From an uncultured Paracoccaceae bacterium (GTDB taxonomy: Bacteria; Pseudomonadota; Alphaproteobacteria; Rhodobacterales; Rhodobacteraceae), in contig CAKSTR010000003.1 in assembly GCA_934500835.1 (NCBI GenBank), positions 1 through 64,000 on the forward strand: 64,000 nucleotides of DNA. Reading direction: 5' to 3'. Below, piece by piece: positions 1 to 8,923 of the stretch. The notes beneath the pieces are model-generated. The model was not told the DNA's origin and searched no databases. It saw nothing but the letters and a program-made list of their open reading frames with translations. A program made the position numbers and the translations under genes. Position 1 is the first letter of the stretch, and every line of letters begins with the position of its first letter.

Positions 1-140
1 AGGCAGCCCCCAACGCCGTCATCAACGACGTCCAGATGATGGGCGCAACAGGCCGGCTGTTCATGTCCGGAACCCTGCAGGACATGCGCATCGCACGAGA
101 CACAATCACCGCCAAACTGGACGCGATCAAAGGACGTTAA
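1..140 (+). CDS. C-terminal end of an unrecognised protein (5' truncated)
   Basis: An open frame runs from the window edge to a TAA at 138-140 and encodes about 45 residues, ending in a charged, helix-like tail with the closing residues AKLDAIKGR. The fragment is too short and has no motif I recognise, so no function is assigned. It lies 86 bp upstream of a polyamine-type ABC transporter operon on the same strand and may be the last gene of a preceding unit. A strong hairpin follows its stop. Confidence 0.5.
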   Translation, partial: AAPNAVINDVQMMGATGRLFMSGTLQDMRIARDTITAKLDAIKGR

Positions 141-146
141 CGACCC

Positions 147-175
147 ACGGCCACCGGGGCCAACCCCGGGGCCGT
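147..175 (+). terminator. Hairpin after the truncated first gene
   Basis: A 12-bp stem (ACGGCC, bulged A, CCGGGG against CCCCGGGGCCGT) closes on a CCAA loop. No T-run follows, so it would be a rho-assisted terminator or an mRNA-stabilising hairpin between the first gene and the ABC operon. Confidence 0.45.
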
Positions 176-226
176 CCCCGCCAGAGGTGGAAAAACCGCC
201 CGGCCTATCAACAACGGAGGAACACC

Positions 227-1357
227 ATGATTACGAGACGCCAGTTCTCGCTCGGAGCCGCCGGCCTGGCCGGCCTTTCGGCCATGTCCCTGCCACGCCG
301 CGCCCTGGCTGCGCGGGACGACCAGCTGAACATCCTCTGCTGGGAAGGCTACAATTCTGACACTGTCCTGAACCCGTTCCGCGAGCTGCATCCCGGTGCG
401 ACTGTCCGCGCCGAAAGCGGCACTTCGGACCCCGAGATGATCAACCGCCTGCGGGCGGGCGAGATTGGCACCTGGGATCTGATCAACGTGAACCAGCCCT
501 GGGCCCGCGGCGAATTGCACCGCGACAATCTGATCCTTCCGCTCAACAAAGAGCGGTTCATGCCCTATTTCGACAAGATGACCCCGGAGTTTGCCAAGCC
601 CTATGCCTTGGCCTTCGCCGACAATGGCGATCTTCTGGGGATGCCGCAGCGCTATGGCCCGTTCTCCTTCGTGGTCAATACCGACAAGATCAGCCAGGAA
701 ACCGCTGAAGAGCAGGGCTGGAACCTGTTCTTCGACCCGGCGCTGAAGGGCCGCTATGGCCTGCTGACCTACGACAACTGGAATGTGATCCACCTCTGCC
801 TTGCGGCTGGTTTGGACCCGTTCAAGCCGGTCGAAGGCGCGGATGTCGAAACCTTTACCACCGTGTCCAAGCAGATCGTCGAAGGCGCCAAGCTGATGAC
901 CGACGATCTGGTCGCGCTGAACACCGCGCTCATCAATGGTGAAATCGACGCCTATTTCACAGGCGGCACCTACACCGCCTCGCCCGCCCGCTATGACGGT
1001 GCAAGCTTCGTACGCGCCATCACGCCGCGCTCTGGCCCTGTGAACGGGAAGGGTGGCGTGGTCTGGGTGGAACTGACCTCCAAGATCAATAACCCGGAGG
1101 TCTCGTCCCTGGCCGAGGACTTCCTTGAATACGTCCAGACCCCAGAGGCCAGCCTGTCCGTCGCCTTCTCGGAGGGCACCTATAACCCGGTGGCCCAGAT
1201 GGGCAATCCCGAGGTGCAGGCGCAATTTGACGCCGACAGGCTGGATGCGATCCAGTTTGACACGCTGGAAGCCGATCTGGCGCGCTGCCTCGAGTTTGAT
1301 GTGGTGCCGTCCTACGACGCCTTGCTGGCGATCTACGTCGCGGCTCGCCGCGGCTGA
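227..1357 (+). CDS. Polyamine-type ABC transporter substrate-binding protein (PotD-like, Tat-exported)
   Basis: This 376-residue periplasmic binding protein of the spermidine/putrescine (PotD) class delivers its ligand to the permeases encoded downstream. The N-terminus carries a twin-arginine signal (TRRQFSLG, residues 3-10), a hydrophobic stretch and an Ala-rich cleavage region (RALAA). The mature protein opens with LNILCWEGYNS, typical of this family. The ATG at 227 has a good GGAGG site about 7 bases upstream. It is the first gene of an operon continuing into an ATPase, two permeases, an SDR and a kinase. The ligand cannot be read from sequence; polyamines, amino-acid derivatives and aminophosphonates are all transported by relatives. 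Confidence 0.9.
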   Translation: MITRRQFSLGAAGLAGLSAMSLPRRALAARDDQLNILCWEGYNSDTVLNPFRELHPGATVRAESGTSDPEMINRLRAGEIGTWDLINVNQPWARGELHRDNLILPLNKERFMPYFDKMTPEFAKPYALAFADNGDLLGMPQRYGPFSFVVNTDKISQETAEEQGWNLFFDPALKGRYGLLTYDNWNVIHLCLAAGLDPFKPVEGADVETFTTVSKQIVEGAKLMTDDLVALNTALINGEIDAYFTGGTYTASPARYDGASFVRAITPRSGPVNGKGGVVWVELTSKINNPEVSSLAEDFLEYVQTPEASLSVAFSEGTYNPVAQMGNPEVQAQFDADRLDAIQFDTLEADLARCLEFDVVPSYDALLAIYVAARRG

Positions 1358-1377
1358 TCGCGGCTGCGCCTGATGAT

Positions 1378-1404
1378 CTGCCGGGTGCCTTTGGCACCCG
1401 GCAG
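1378..1404 (+). terminator. Intercistronic hairpin after the binding-protein gene
   Basis: A perfect 12-bp inverted repeat (CTGCCGGGTGCC against GGCACCCGGCAG) with a TTT loop begins 21 bases after the binding-protein stop and ends 33 bases before the ATPase start. The T-content downstream is only moderate. Such hairpins commonly protect the upstream message and partly terminate, giving more binding protein than ATPase and permease. Confidence 0.65.
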
Positions 1405-1436
1405 CGCCTCCTTTGTCTTCAATTCAAGAGAGTTCG

Positions 1437-2528
1437 ATGGTCGCCCTCCCCTTCGTGCGGATCGAAAATGTCACCAAGCGCTTCGGGCGCTTTACCGCAT
1501 TGGATCGGATCAACCTTGATATCGCCGAAGGCGAGTTCCTCACCATCGTCGGCCCGTCCGGCAGCGGAAAATCCACCCTGATCCGCTTGCTTGTGGGCAT
1601 CGACGACGTGACCGAAGGCACCATCAGCCTGAACGGAGCCCGTATCGACACCGTTCCCGCCAACAAGCGCCCCACCTGCATGGTGTTCCAGTCCCTGGCG
1701 CTGTTTCCGCATATGTCGGTCGGCAAGAACATCGCATTTCCCCTGAAACTGAAAGGCATAAAGCCGGACGCCAGAAAACAGCGCGCGCTGGAGCTGTTGC
1801 GCCTGTTGCGCCTGCCGGAAGAGTATTCCGGCAAGATGATCAGCCAGCTTTCCGGCGGCGAACGCCAAAGGGTGGCCCTGGCCCGGGCCTTGGCCTTCGA
1901 TCCGCAGATCATCGTCTTTGACGAGCCACTTTCGGCTTTGGACTATCGCCTGCGCAAAACGCTGGAAAAAGAGCTCAAGGACCTTCACGCCCGCACCGGC
2001 AAGACGTTCGTCTACATCACCCATTCGCTGGAAGAGGCCATGGTGATGTCTGACCGCATCGCCATCATGAAGCGTGGGCAGTTCGAACAGATCGCCACCG
2101 CCGAAGAGATCTATTCCCGCCCCAACAGCCGCTTTGTCGCCAGCTTCATGGGCGAAGTGAACCTGTTCGAAGCGGCCACCGATGCCTCGGGCAAGGTCAC
2201 ATGGCAGGAACCGCAGATTGCCGTTGCCCCCGGCGCGCTGACCCTGCCGCCAGATTGGAGCGGGGCCTTGATGGTCCGGCCAGAACTGGTGTCATTCATG
2301 AGCCCTGGCCAAAGCGCGGATTTCACGCTGAGCGGCAGGATCACCGCCGAATATGCGCTTGGCTCGCGGATCCAATATTCGGTCGAAACCGCGCATGGCA
2401 CTCTGGTCACCGTGGAACGCCCCTTCGAGGCGCGTCTGGCCGAAGGCAGCGGGGCCGAGGTCACGCTGGGATGGGCGCGGGATGCCGTTCATCCGATCAG
2501 CGACGGGGGCGGCGATGGAAAAGCTTGA
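1437..2528 (+). CDS. Polyamine-type ABC transporter ATP-binding protein (PotA-like)
   Basis: This 363-residue protein is the cytoplasmic ATPase that energises the importer. It has Walker A GPSGSGKST (about residues 39-47), a Q-loop in VFQSLALFPH, signature LSGGERQRVALARAL, Walker B IVFDEPLSALD and an H-loop in ITHSLEEA, followed by a C-terminal TOBE-type domain, as is usual for PotA. I chose the ATG at 1437 because an AAGAGAG purine run lies just upstream; an in-frame TTG at 1413 would add eight residues. Its 3' end overlaps the first permease gene by 14 bp, implying translational coupling. Confidence 0.92.
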   Translation: MVALPFVRIENVTKRFGRFTALDRINLDIAEGEFLTIVGPSGSGKSTLIRLLVGIDDVTEGTISLNGARIDTVPANKRPTCMVFQSLALFPHMSVGKNIAFPLKLKGIKPDARKQRALELLRLLRLPEEYSGKMISQLSGGERQRVALARALAFDPQIIVFDEPLSALDYRLRKTLEKELKDLHARTGKTFVYITHSLEEAMVMSDRIAIMKRGQFEQIATAEEIYSRPNSRFVASFMGEVNLFEAATDASGKVTWQEPQIAVAPGALTLPPDWSGALMVRPELVSFMSPGQSADFTLSGRITAEYALGSRIQYSVETAHGTLVTVERPFEARLAEGSGAEVTLGWARDAVHPISDGGGDGKA

Positions 2529-3369
2529 ACATCGTCTCGGCCTGCTGGCCGGCCTTCCGATCCTGCTGCTGCTGCTTCTGGCCTTCATCATGCCGCTTAT
2601 CGTGGTGGCCGGTTTCGCGATCATGCCGCAGAAGGTGTTCGAGCTGACCCATCTGCCGGATTTCAGCTCCTTTGCCGTGATCTGGGAGCAGGGCTACTAC
2701 AAATCCCTGCTGCGTTCTCTTGGCATTGCCTTCCTGACCACCGTCCTTTTGTTCGTGATCTGCTGGCCCCTGGCCTACGGTATGGTCAAGGTCTTCGGCC
2801 GCTTCACTCTGGTGATCACCCTGGCCGTGGTGCTGATCCTTTTCGTCTCCGAAAACATCCGTCTCTTCGGCTGGAGCCTGTCTTTGATGAAAGGCGGCCT
2901 GCTTGAGGGCTATATGCGCCATTGGTTCGGGCTCAGCTTTGAAAGCCCGCTTTATGAATGGCCGGTGATCGTCTTCGGCACGGTCTATGTCTATTTCCCC
3001 TTCATGCTTTTCCCGCTGGCCCAAGGCATCAGCCTTGTTCCCGATGACGCAAGGCAAGCGGCAGCCGATCTTGGCGCCAGCCGTGCGCGCATCCTGTTCG
3101 AGATCGAAATGCCGCTGGCCGCGCCGGGTATCATGGTGGGCAGCCTGCTGACCTTTGTCCTGTCGGCCGGTGCCGTGGCCGAAGCCAAGCTTCTGGGTGG
3201 CAGGGCCTTGGTCGTGCTGACCGATGATGTCGAAAGCGCCTTCACTTTCGGCCAGAACTGGCCGCTCGGCTCGGCCCTGTCGATGATGCTGATCTTGATC
3301 GTTGCGGTGCTGGTGCTGGTGCCGCTCAGCCGGGTCAACCTTGACGCCATGATGGGGAAGAAGCGGTGA
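2515..3369 (+). CDS. ABC transporter permease (PotB-like)
   Basis: This 284-residue inner-membrane permease has about six transmembrane helices. The first begins after the start MEKLEHRLG in a Leu-rich segment. An EAA-like loop (DDARQAAADLGASRARILFEIEMPLAAPG, given here only by its DDARQAAADLGAS core near residue 180) should contact the ATPase. The ATG at 2515 lies inside the end of the ATPase gene, behind a GGGGGCGG run. It pairs with the next permease to form the membrane channel of the polyamine-type importer. Confidence 0.9.
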   Translation: MEKLEHRLGLLAGLPILLLLLLAFIMPLIVVAGFAIMPQKVFELTHLPDFSSFAVIWEQGYYKSLLRSLGIAFLTTVLLFVICWPLAYGMVKVFGRFTLVITLAVVLILFVSENIRLFGWSLSLMKGGLLEGYMRHWFGLSFESPLYEWPVIVFGTVYVYFPFMLFPLAQGISLVPDDARQAAADLGASRARILFEIEMPLAAPGIMVGSLLTFVLSAGAVAEAKLLGGRALVVLTDDVESAFTFGQNWPLGSALSMMLILIVAVLVLVPLSRVNLDAMMGKKR

Positions 3370-4175
3370 AAGCAGTTTCAAACTCCACGAAGATCGCGCT
3401 TTACGTCTATGGCGTGGTGATCCTCGTCTTGCTCTATCTGCCGCTGGTCTCGGTCAGCTTCGCCTCGGTGTCGAAGGCGCGCTATCTCAGCTTCCCGATC
3501 AAGCGCTATACCAATGAATGGATCACCCAAGCGGTGACCAGCCCCAATGTGCATGATCTGCTGGCCACCTCGCTGAAAATTGCGATCACCGTCACCGTTC
3601 TTTCGGTCTTGATCGGCTTTTTCGGCGCGCTGGCCTTCGCCCGCTTCCAATGGCGCTACCGCAGTCTCTATCAAAAGCTGATCCTTCTGCCGATCTTCTT
3701 TCCGCAGACGGTGTTGGGCCTGGCCCTGCTGATCTGGTTTTCCGCCCTTGGTATCCAGCCCAACTGGATGACGGCGGTGGTGGCCCATATGGTATGGATC
3801 GCGCCGATCACGACCTTGATCATCGCCATCCGCGCCTATGGCTTCGATCCCGCACTGGAAGAAGCGGCCAGGGACATGGGTGCTTCGACCTTCACCATCC
3901 TGCGCGAGATCACATTCCCGCTGCTCCTGCCGGGCGTGATCTCTGCCGCACTTTTCGCCTTCCTCCTGTCCTGGGGCAACTTCCCGCTGTCGCTCTTCAC
4001 CACCGGCGTGGATGCGACTTTGCCGAAATGGCTCTATGCGCGGATGGTTTCGGGATACACGCCGCAGATCCCCGCTCTCGGGGTCCTCTCGGTCGCAGGA
4101 TCCGCGGTGTTGATGCTGGTTGGATACGTATTCCTGCGCCTGTCGCGGCGCCGTCAGCCCCAACCAAAACTCTAA
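3366..4175 (+). CDS. ABC transporter permease (PotC-like)
   Basis: This 269-residue second permease starts at a GTG that overlaps the previous TGA (GTGA, 4 bp). It has about six transmembrane helices. The coupling loop contains the core LEEAARDMGAS, typical of PotC-type proteins. With the upstream permease, ATPase and binding protein it makes a full importer. The next gene, an SDR, follows after 33 bp with a purine-rich site before its ATG, so the operon probably continues. Confidence 0.9.
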   Translation: MKAVSNSTKIALYVYGVVILVLLYLPLVSVSFASVSKARYLSFPIKRYTNEWITQAVTSPNVHDLLATSLKIAITVTVLSVLIGFFGALAFARFQWRYRSLYQKLILLPIFFPQTVLGLALLIWFSALGIQPNWMTAVVAHMVWIAPITTLIIAIRAYGFDPALEEAARDMGASTFTILREITFPLLLPGVISAALFAFLLSWGNFPLSLFTTGVDATLPKWLYARMVSGYTPQIPALGVLSVAGSAVLMLVGYVFLRLSRRRQPQPKL

Positions 4176-4208
4176 TCAAAACAACAGACCAACACTGGGA
4201 GATGCAAC

Positions 4209-4988
4209 ATGTTCAATTCGCTGAAAGGCCGGAGCGTTATCGTCACCGGCGGATCCAAGGGGATCGGCCGTGGCATTGCCCGTTGCTTTGCGCGGGCCGG
4301 GGTCAAACTGACCATCGTCGGCCGTGATCGCAAGGCTTTGGACGCGGCTGTCGAGGAAATGACTGCGGCTGGCGCTGTTGCACGCTCGGCGGTCTGCGAT
4401 GTGAGCGACTGGAACCAGGTCCGCGCCATGGTGGATGAGGCGGCCGCGGCCCAGGGCGGACTGGATGTGCTTTGCGCCAATGCAGGCTCTTTCCCGCAAG
4501 TGAAGATGGTCGACATGAGCCCGGAAGACTGGGACGCGATGATGGCCAACAACCTTCGCTCGACCTTCCTCTGCGTCAAAGCGGCGATCCCCCATTTCGA
4601 AAAGGCGGGCCGTGGCCGCGTCGTTGTCACCTCGTCGATCACGGGGCCTGTCACCGGATTCCCCGGCTGGGCGCATTACGGCGCTTCGAAGGCGGGTCAG
4701 CTGGGCTTCATGAAGACCGCCGCGATGGAATTGGCGCGCTACAATACCACGATCAACGCCGTGATGCCGGGCAATATCATCACCGAAGGGCTGGAAGGTC
4801 TGGGCGAGGACTATCTGAAAACCATGGCCGCCTCGATCCCGCTGAAGCGGTTGGGTGTCGTGGAAGACATCGGCAATGCCGCACTGTTCTTTGCGACCGA
4901 TGAGGCAGCCTATATCACCGGCCAGCAGATCATCGTCGATGGCGGGCAGATCCTCCCGGAATCGCTCGAAGCGATCGCGTCGATCTGA
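4209..4988 (+). CDS. SDR-family NAD(P)-dependent oxidoreductase
   Basis: This 259-residue classical short-chain dehydrogenase/reductase has the cofactor-binding TGGSKGIG motif (about residues 14-21), the NAG structural motif (CANAG), catalytic Ser in VTSSITG and the YGASK active-site motif, all intact. The C-terminal GQQIIVDGG segment is usual for FabG-like SDRs. It oxidises or reduces a hydroxyl/keto group on an unknown substrate. Placed between a polyamine-type importer and an APH-family kinase, it probably acts on the imported compound. The start is supported by GGGAG seven bases upstream. Confidence 0.9.
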   Translation: MFNSLKGRSVIVTGGSKGIGRGIARCFARAGVKLTIVGRDRKALDAAVEEMTAAGAVARSAVCDVSDWNQVRAMVDEAAAAQGGLDVLCANAGSFPQVKMVDMSPEDWDAMMANNLRSTFLCVKAAIPHFEKAGRGRVVVTSSITGPVTGFPGWAHYGASKAGQLGFMKTAAMELARYNTTINAVMPGNIITEGLEGLGEDYLKTMAASIPLKRLGVVEDIGNAALFFATDEAAYITGQQIIVDGGQILPESLEAIASI

Positions 4989-4998
4989 GGGGGCAGCA

Positions 4999-6012
4999 AT
5001 GGCGACCGAGTCTCTGCCTTTGGCCGAAGTGCTGCGCCACCTTGAGCGTTTCGTCCATCAGGCGCTGGTGCTCTGGCCGGTTCCGGCCGGAGCATCGGCG
5101 CGTCTGATCAACGTTTCAGAAAACGCCACCTATCTGGTCGAGGCCGAGGGCTATCGTTCCATTCTTCGCGTCCATCGCCCGGAATACCACAGCAAACGGG
5201 GCATTCAGCAAGAGCTGGAATGGTCCCGTGCGCTGTCGGACAGCGGGCTGGTGCTGACCCCGCCGCCACTGGCGGGGGTGAATGGCGAGTATGTGCAGGA
5301 AGGTCGGCCCGAAGGGCTTGGCGGCACCCGATTCATGGTGATGTTCGAGTTTGCCGAGGGTCGTCAGCCTGATGAGAATGAAGACCTCGTCAAGCCGTTC
5401 GAACGTCTGGGCGCCATTGCGGCGCGGACCCATCTGCATTCGCAATCCTGGGCGAAGCCAGAGCCGTTGAACCGGCTCATCTGGGATGCGGATGCGGTCT
5501 TCGGTCCCAAGGCGAACTGGGGCAACTGGCGCGATGCGCCGAATGTCACCGCCGAAATCCGCCAGGTGCTGGAACGGGTCGAGGACACCATCTGCCAGCG
5601 GCTGAAAGCCTTTGGCAAATCTCCGGATCGCTATGGTCTGATCCATGCCGATATGCGGCTGGCCAATCTTCTGATCGACGGCGAGACGACCCGGCTGATC
5701 GATTTCGATGACTGTGGTCTGGGCTGGTTCCTCTATGACTTCGCGACCGGGATCAGCTTCATGGAAGATCACCCGCAGGTGCCGGCCTTGCGTGCCGCCT
5801 GGGTGAAGGGCTACCGCTCGGTTCATCCGCTTTCCGACGCGGAAGAGCGCGAGATCGACACCTTCATCATGCTGCGGCGAATGGCGCTTCTGGCATGGAT
5901 CGGCAGCCATATCGAGGCGCCCGAGCCACAAGCGATGGCCCCGAACTTCGCCCGGGTCTCGGCGGAGTTGGGACAGAGCTACCTGCAGCTTTTCGCCGAA
6001 GCTCAATCGTGA
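4999..6012 (+). CDS. APH-family phosphotransferase (homoserine kinase II / choline kinase-like)
   Basis: This 337-residue kinase has the aminoglycoside phosphotransferase fold. The catalytic loop HADMRLANLL (about residues 216-225, HxDxxxxN pattern) and the metal-binding DFDD (about 235) are intact. It would phosphorylate a small hydroxylated or amino substrate from ATP. I placed the start at the ATG at 4999, ten bases after the SDR stop and behind GAGGGGGCAG; longer in-frame starts overlap the SDR. As last gene of a transporter operon it may trap the imported substrate by phosphorylation. Antibiotic resistance is unlikely from this context. Confidence 0.8.
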   Translation: MATESLPLAEVLRHLERFVHQALVLWPVPAGASARLINVSENATYLVEAEGYRSILRVHRPEYHSKRGIQQELEWSRALSDSGLVLTPPPLAGVNGEYVQEGRPEGLGGTRFMVMFEFAEGRQPDENEDLVKPFERLGAIAARTHLHSQSWAKPEPLNRLIWDADAVFGPKANWGNWRDAPNVTAEIRQVLERVEDTICQRLKAFGKSPDRYGLIHADMRLANLLIDGETTRLIDFDDCGLGWFLYDFATGISFMEDHPQVPALRAAWVKGYRSVHPLSDAEEREIDTFIMLRRMALLAWIGSHIEAPEPQAMAPNFARVSAELGQSYLQLFAEAQS

Positions 6013-6032
6013 CCTGAAATCGGTGAAGTGGT

Positions 6033-6068
6033 CAGGGCGCAACCGCCCTGTCCGCTCCACCAGCGGAC
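6033..6068. terminator. Two adjacent hairpins between convergent genes
   Basis: Two perfect 7-bp stems lie end to end: CAGGGCG-CAAC-CGCCCTG (6033-6050) and GTCCGCT-CCACC-AGCGGAC (6050-6068). They fill the gap between the rightward kinase gene and the leftward LysR gene. No T-run is present on either strand, so bidirectional rho-assisted termination or end protection is the likely role. Confidence 0.5.
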
Positions 6069-6092
6069 AAACCGGATGCCGGGGCTGAACAG

Positions 6093-7046
6093 TCAGGCTC
6101 TGGGGTTCCCCGCGCCAGCCCGGTCTGACCCCGGAATAAGCAGGTCGTTCGTCTCGGCATAGGCGCGGATGTCCGCGATCAGCGACTGGCGGAACAACTC
6201 GGCCGAGGGCGAGATCGTCTTGCCTCTCAGGGAGATCAGATAGACGTCACGGAATGTGTCTCGAGCCGCGATATTGCGGGATGTCAGGTTCATCAGGTGC
6301 CAATTTTGCATAGCAAGCTTTGGCAGAACGGTGACGCCGGCATTGACGGAAAGCAGCGCCTCGAGCGTGGGGGTGTTCCATACGACGATGCCGGGAAAGC
6401 GCATATTGTCCGGCATCTCCCGCAGATGCCCGAGCCATTGCCCCGGCCCCGTGCTTTTCCCGAAGCCGATGAAGTTGCAGTGCGCCATCGCGGCCAGCGG
6501 CACCTCGTCATAGGCAGCCAGCGGATGGTCCTTGTGGAAGGCGACCACCAGCTTGTCGCGAAACAGGGGGGTGAACTTCAGATCCGGCTGATCGCCCTGA
6601 TGGTGCGAGATGCCGAAATCCACCTCGCCACGCAACACGCGGCGGATATTCTCGGCGGAATTGTCGTCCCGCAGTTCAAACCGGACATGGGGATGTGCCG
6701 AGGCGAATTTCTTGACCACCTCGGGCAGAAGCACGGTGGCCACCGAGTAAAGCGCGGCGACGCGGACAAGGCCGCTGCGACGTTGGGCGAAATCCGAAAC
6801 CCGTGACAGATAGCTGTCGAAATCATTGATCAGCTGGATCGCAGTGGGTAGGAATTCCTCGCCCGCCTGCGTCAGCAGGACCTGCCGCGAGGTGCGGTCA
6901 AAGAAGATGACGCCGGCAAAAGCCTCGAACTGCTGCAACCTTGTGGTCAGCGTCGGCTGCGAAATCTTCAGCCGCTCGGCGGCCAGGCGGAAATTCAAAG
7001 TCTCCGCCAATGCGGCAAAGGCATGTAAATGCTCAAGATTGATCAC
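6093..7046 (-). CDS. LysR-family transcriptional regulator
   Basis: This 317-residue regulator has an N-terminal winged helix-turn-helix (LEHLHAFAALAETLNF then AAERLKISQPTLTTRLQQFE) followed by a periplasmic-binding-protein-like effector domain. I chose the GTG at 7046 (reading VINLEHLHAF): it gives the normal LysR length, whereas the open frame extends upstream into the ATPase gene. It lies 88 bp downstream of the peptide-type ABC genes on the same strand, so it may be co-transcribed with them and may regulate the divergent promoters near 10.8-11.1 kb. Its inducer is unknown. Confidence 0.85.
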   Translation of the reverse strand: MINLEHLHAFAALAETLNFRLAAERLKISQPTLTTRLQQFEAFAGVIFFDRTSRQVLLTQAGEEFLPTAIQLINDFDSYLSRVSDFAQRRSGLVRVAALYSVATVLLPEVVKKFASAHPHVRFELRDDNSAENIRRVLRGEVDFGISHHQGDQPDLKFTPLFRDKLVVAFHKDHPLAAYDEVPLAAMAHCNFIGFGKSTGPGQWLGHLREMPDNMRFPGIVVWNTPTLEALLSVNAGVTVLPKLAMQNWHLMNLTSRNIAARDTFRDVYLISLRGKTISPSAELFRQSLIADIRAYAETNDLLIPGSDRAGAGNPRA

Positions 7047-7134
7047 ATGCAGCCCCAGGGGAAACCATGCTCGGGAAACCAGATACCGCACATCGGTCTC
7101 GGAACTGCAAGTGGCAGTTCTGACACTGTCGCGC

Positions 7135-8922
7135 TCATTCCGCATGGTCCGGCCGGTCGGCTTCGACATGGCAGCGGATCGCATGGCTGGCAGAGATCGC
7201 GAAGGGGGCCGGCACCGACAGGTCACACCGGCCCGGCTCGGCCAGCGGGCAGCGCGCAAAGAACGGGCACCCCGCGGTCGACGCCGCGCCCGGAACGGGC
7301 GTTTGCGCGCTTTTGACAGCATCGGCGTCGCAGGCCTCGTCCAGCCAGCCCTGGCGCAGCTCTGGTGTCGAGGTCAGCAAGAGCCGCGTGTAGGGATGTC
7401 GCGACCGGCCAAGCACCTCGTCACGGGTTCCCGTCTCGACGACCCATCCGCCATAGAGCACGACGATGCGGTCGGCCAGTTCGCTGACGGTGCTGATGTT
7501 ATGGCTGATGAACAGGATGGACACCTGCTGCTCGCGCCGCAGATCGGCCAGCAGGCGGACGATCCTTTCAGCGATGACCGTATCCAGCGCCGAGGTCACC
7601 TCGTCACAGATCAACAGCCCGGGCTCGGCGGCCATGGCGCGGGCCAGATTGACGCGCTGCTTCTGGCCCCCCGACATGTTCGCGGGCCGGCGGGTGGCGA
7701 AACGCTCATCCAGATGCATCTGGCGCAGAATTTGCGTCACTTTGTCTGGCAATGCTCGCCGCGAAGTCCGGCCAAAAAAGCGCAGCGGCCGCGACAGGAT
7801 CTGTGCAATGGTCTGTTGGGGATTCAGGGACGTATCCGCCATCTGCGGCACGTATTGGATGCGCCGCAGCTGATCGCGGCTGCGGGCGCCGACATGCGGC
7901 GCAAGCGCTGTATCCCGCAGTTCGATCTTGCCCCCGATGCGCGGAGCAAGGCCTGCAATGACTTTGGCCATGGTGGATTTTCCCGACCCGGATTCCCCGA
8001 TGACCGCGACGATCTCGCCGTGCGCGACGCTCAGATCCACATCGTGCAGAACCCGGACCCGGCTGGAATATCCCGCGGCAAGGCCGGACACCTTCAGCAG
8101 GTCCTGCCCGCCCGTCGCAGCCGGAGGCGATAAGGGCTTTGTGGTGTTCGCGGCCAGCAATTCCTTGGTGTAGTCATGTTTCGGGTTGTGCAGGATCTGC
8201 GCGGTGGGCTCGACCTCGCAGATCTGGCCGCCGCGCAGCACCACGATGTCATCGGCAATCTGGCTGACCACTGCCAGGTCGTGCGAAACAATGATGGCGG
8301 CGGTGCCGGTATGGATGATCGCATCCTTGATAGAGCGCAGAACCAGAATCTGCGTCGTCACATCCAATGCGGTCGTCGGCTCGTCGAGGATCAGCAGGCG
8401 CGGCCTTGAACACAGCGCCATCACAAGCATCAGGCGTTGCAGTTGTCCGCCCGACACCTGATGTGGAAAACGGTCGCCAACATGATCCGGGTCCGGCAGC
8501 TGCACCAGCCGGTTCAGCGCCAGGGCGCGCGTGCGGGCCTCATCCGCGGTCGCGCGGCCATGCAACACGGCGGATTCAATGATCTGGTCCATGATTCGCA
8601 TCGAGGGATTGAAGGCAGCGGCGGCACTTTGCGCCACATAGCAGACGTCGGCGCCGCGCAGCGCCCGCAGCTTGCCCGCCGGAAGCCGTAGGATATCCTG
8701 CCCGTCCAGCAGCACCTGTCCGCCGGAAAAGGCCAGCCCCGGCTTGGTATGGCCAAGCGCCGAAAGCCCGATGGTGGTTTTGCCCGAGCCGGATTCCCCG
8801 ATCAGTGCAATGACTTTGCCGGCCTCGAGCGTGAACGATATGTCGCGAACGATCTGCCGGGCAGGCTGGCCGGGTGCGGCCTCGGTGGCGATGCCCAGAT
8901 TGCGGAACTCCAGCAGGGCCAT
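7135..8922 (-). CDS. Peptide-type ABC transporter, fused double ATP-binding protein (DppD-DppF type)
   Basis: This 595-residue protein contains two complete ABC ATPase domains in one chain, like YejF or GsiA. Domain 1 has Walker A GESGSGKTT (about residue 41), signature VSGGQLQRLML and Walker B LLILDEPTTALD; domain 2 has GESGSGKST (about 320), MSGGQKQRVNLARAM and LLICDEVTSALD. The C-terminus has the Cys-containing oligopeptide-transporter tail (CPFFARCPLAEPGRC). The ATG at 8922 is one base after the permease stop and has AAAAGG upstream. It powers the two permeases encoded just upstream; no binding-protein gene is in this arm. Confidence 0.92.
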   Translation of the reverse strand: MALLEFRNLGIATEAAPGQPARQIVRDISFTLEAGKVIALIGESGSGKTTIGLSALGHTKPGLAFSGGQVLLDGQDILRLPAGKLRALRGADVCYVAQSAAAAFNPSMRIMDQIIESAVLHGRATADEARTRALALNRLVQLPDPDHVGDRFPHQVSGGQLQRLMLVMALCSRPRLLILDEPTTALDVTTQILVLRSIKDAIIHTGTAAIIVSHDLAVVSQIADDIVVLRGGQICEVEPTAQILHNPKHDYTKELLAANTTKPLSPPAATGGQDLLKVSGLAAGYSSRVRVLHDVDLSVAHGEIVAVIGESGSGKSTMAKVIAGLAPRIGGKIELRDTALAPHVGARSRDQLRRIQYVPQMADTSLNPQQTIAQILSRPLRFFGRTSRRALPDKVTQILRQMHLDERFATRRPANMSGGQKQRVNLARAMAAEPGLLICDEVTSALDTVIAERIVRLLADLRREQQVSILFISHNISTVSELADRIVVLYGGWVVETGTRDEVLGRSRHPYTRLLLTSTPELRQGWLDEACDADAVKSAQTPVPGAASTAGCPFFARCPLAEPGRCDLSVPAPFAISASHAIRCHVEADRPDHAE

Positions 8923-8923
8923 C

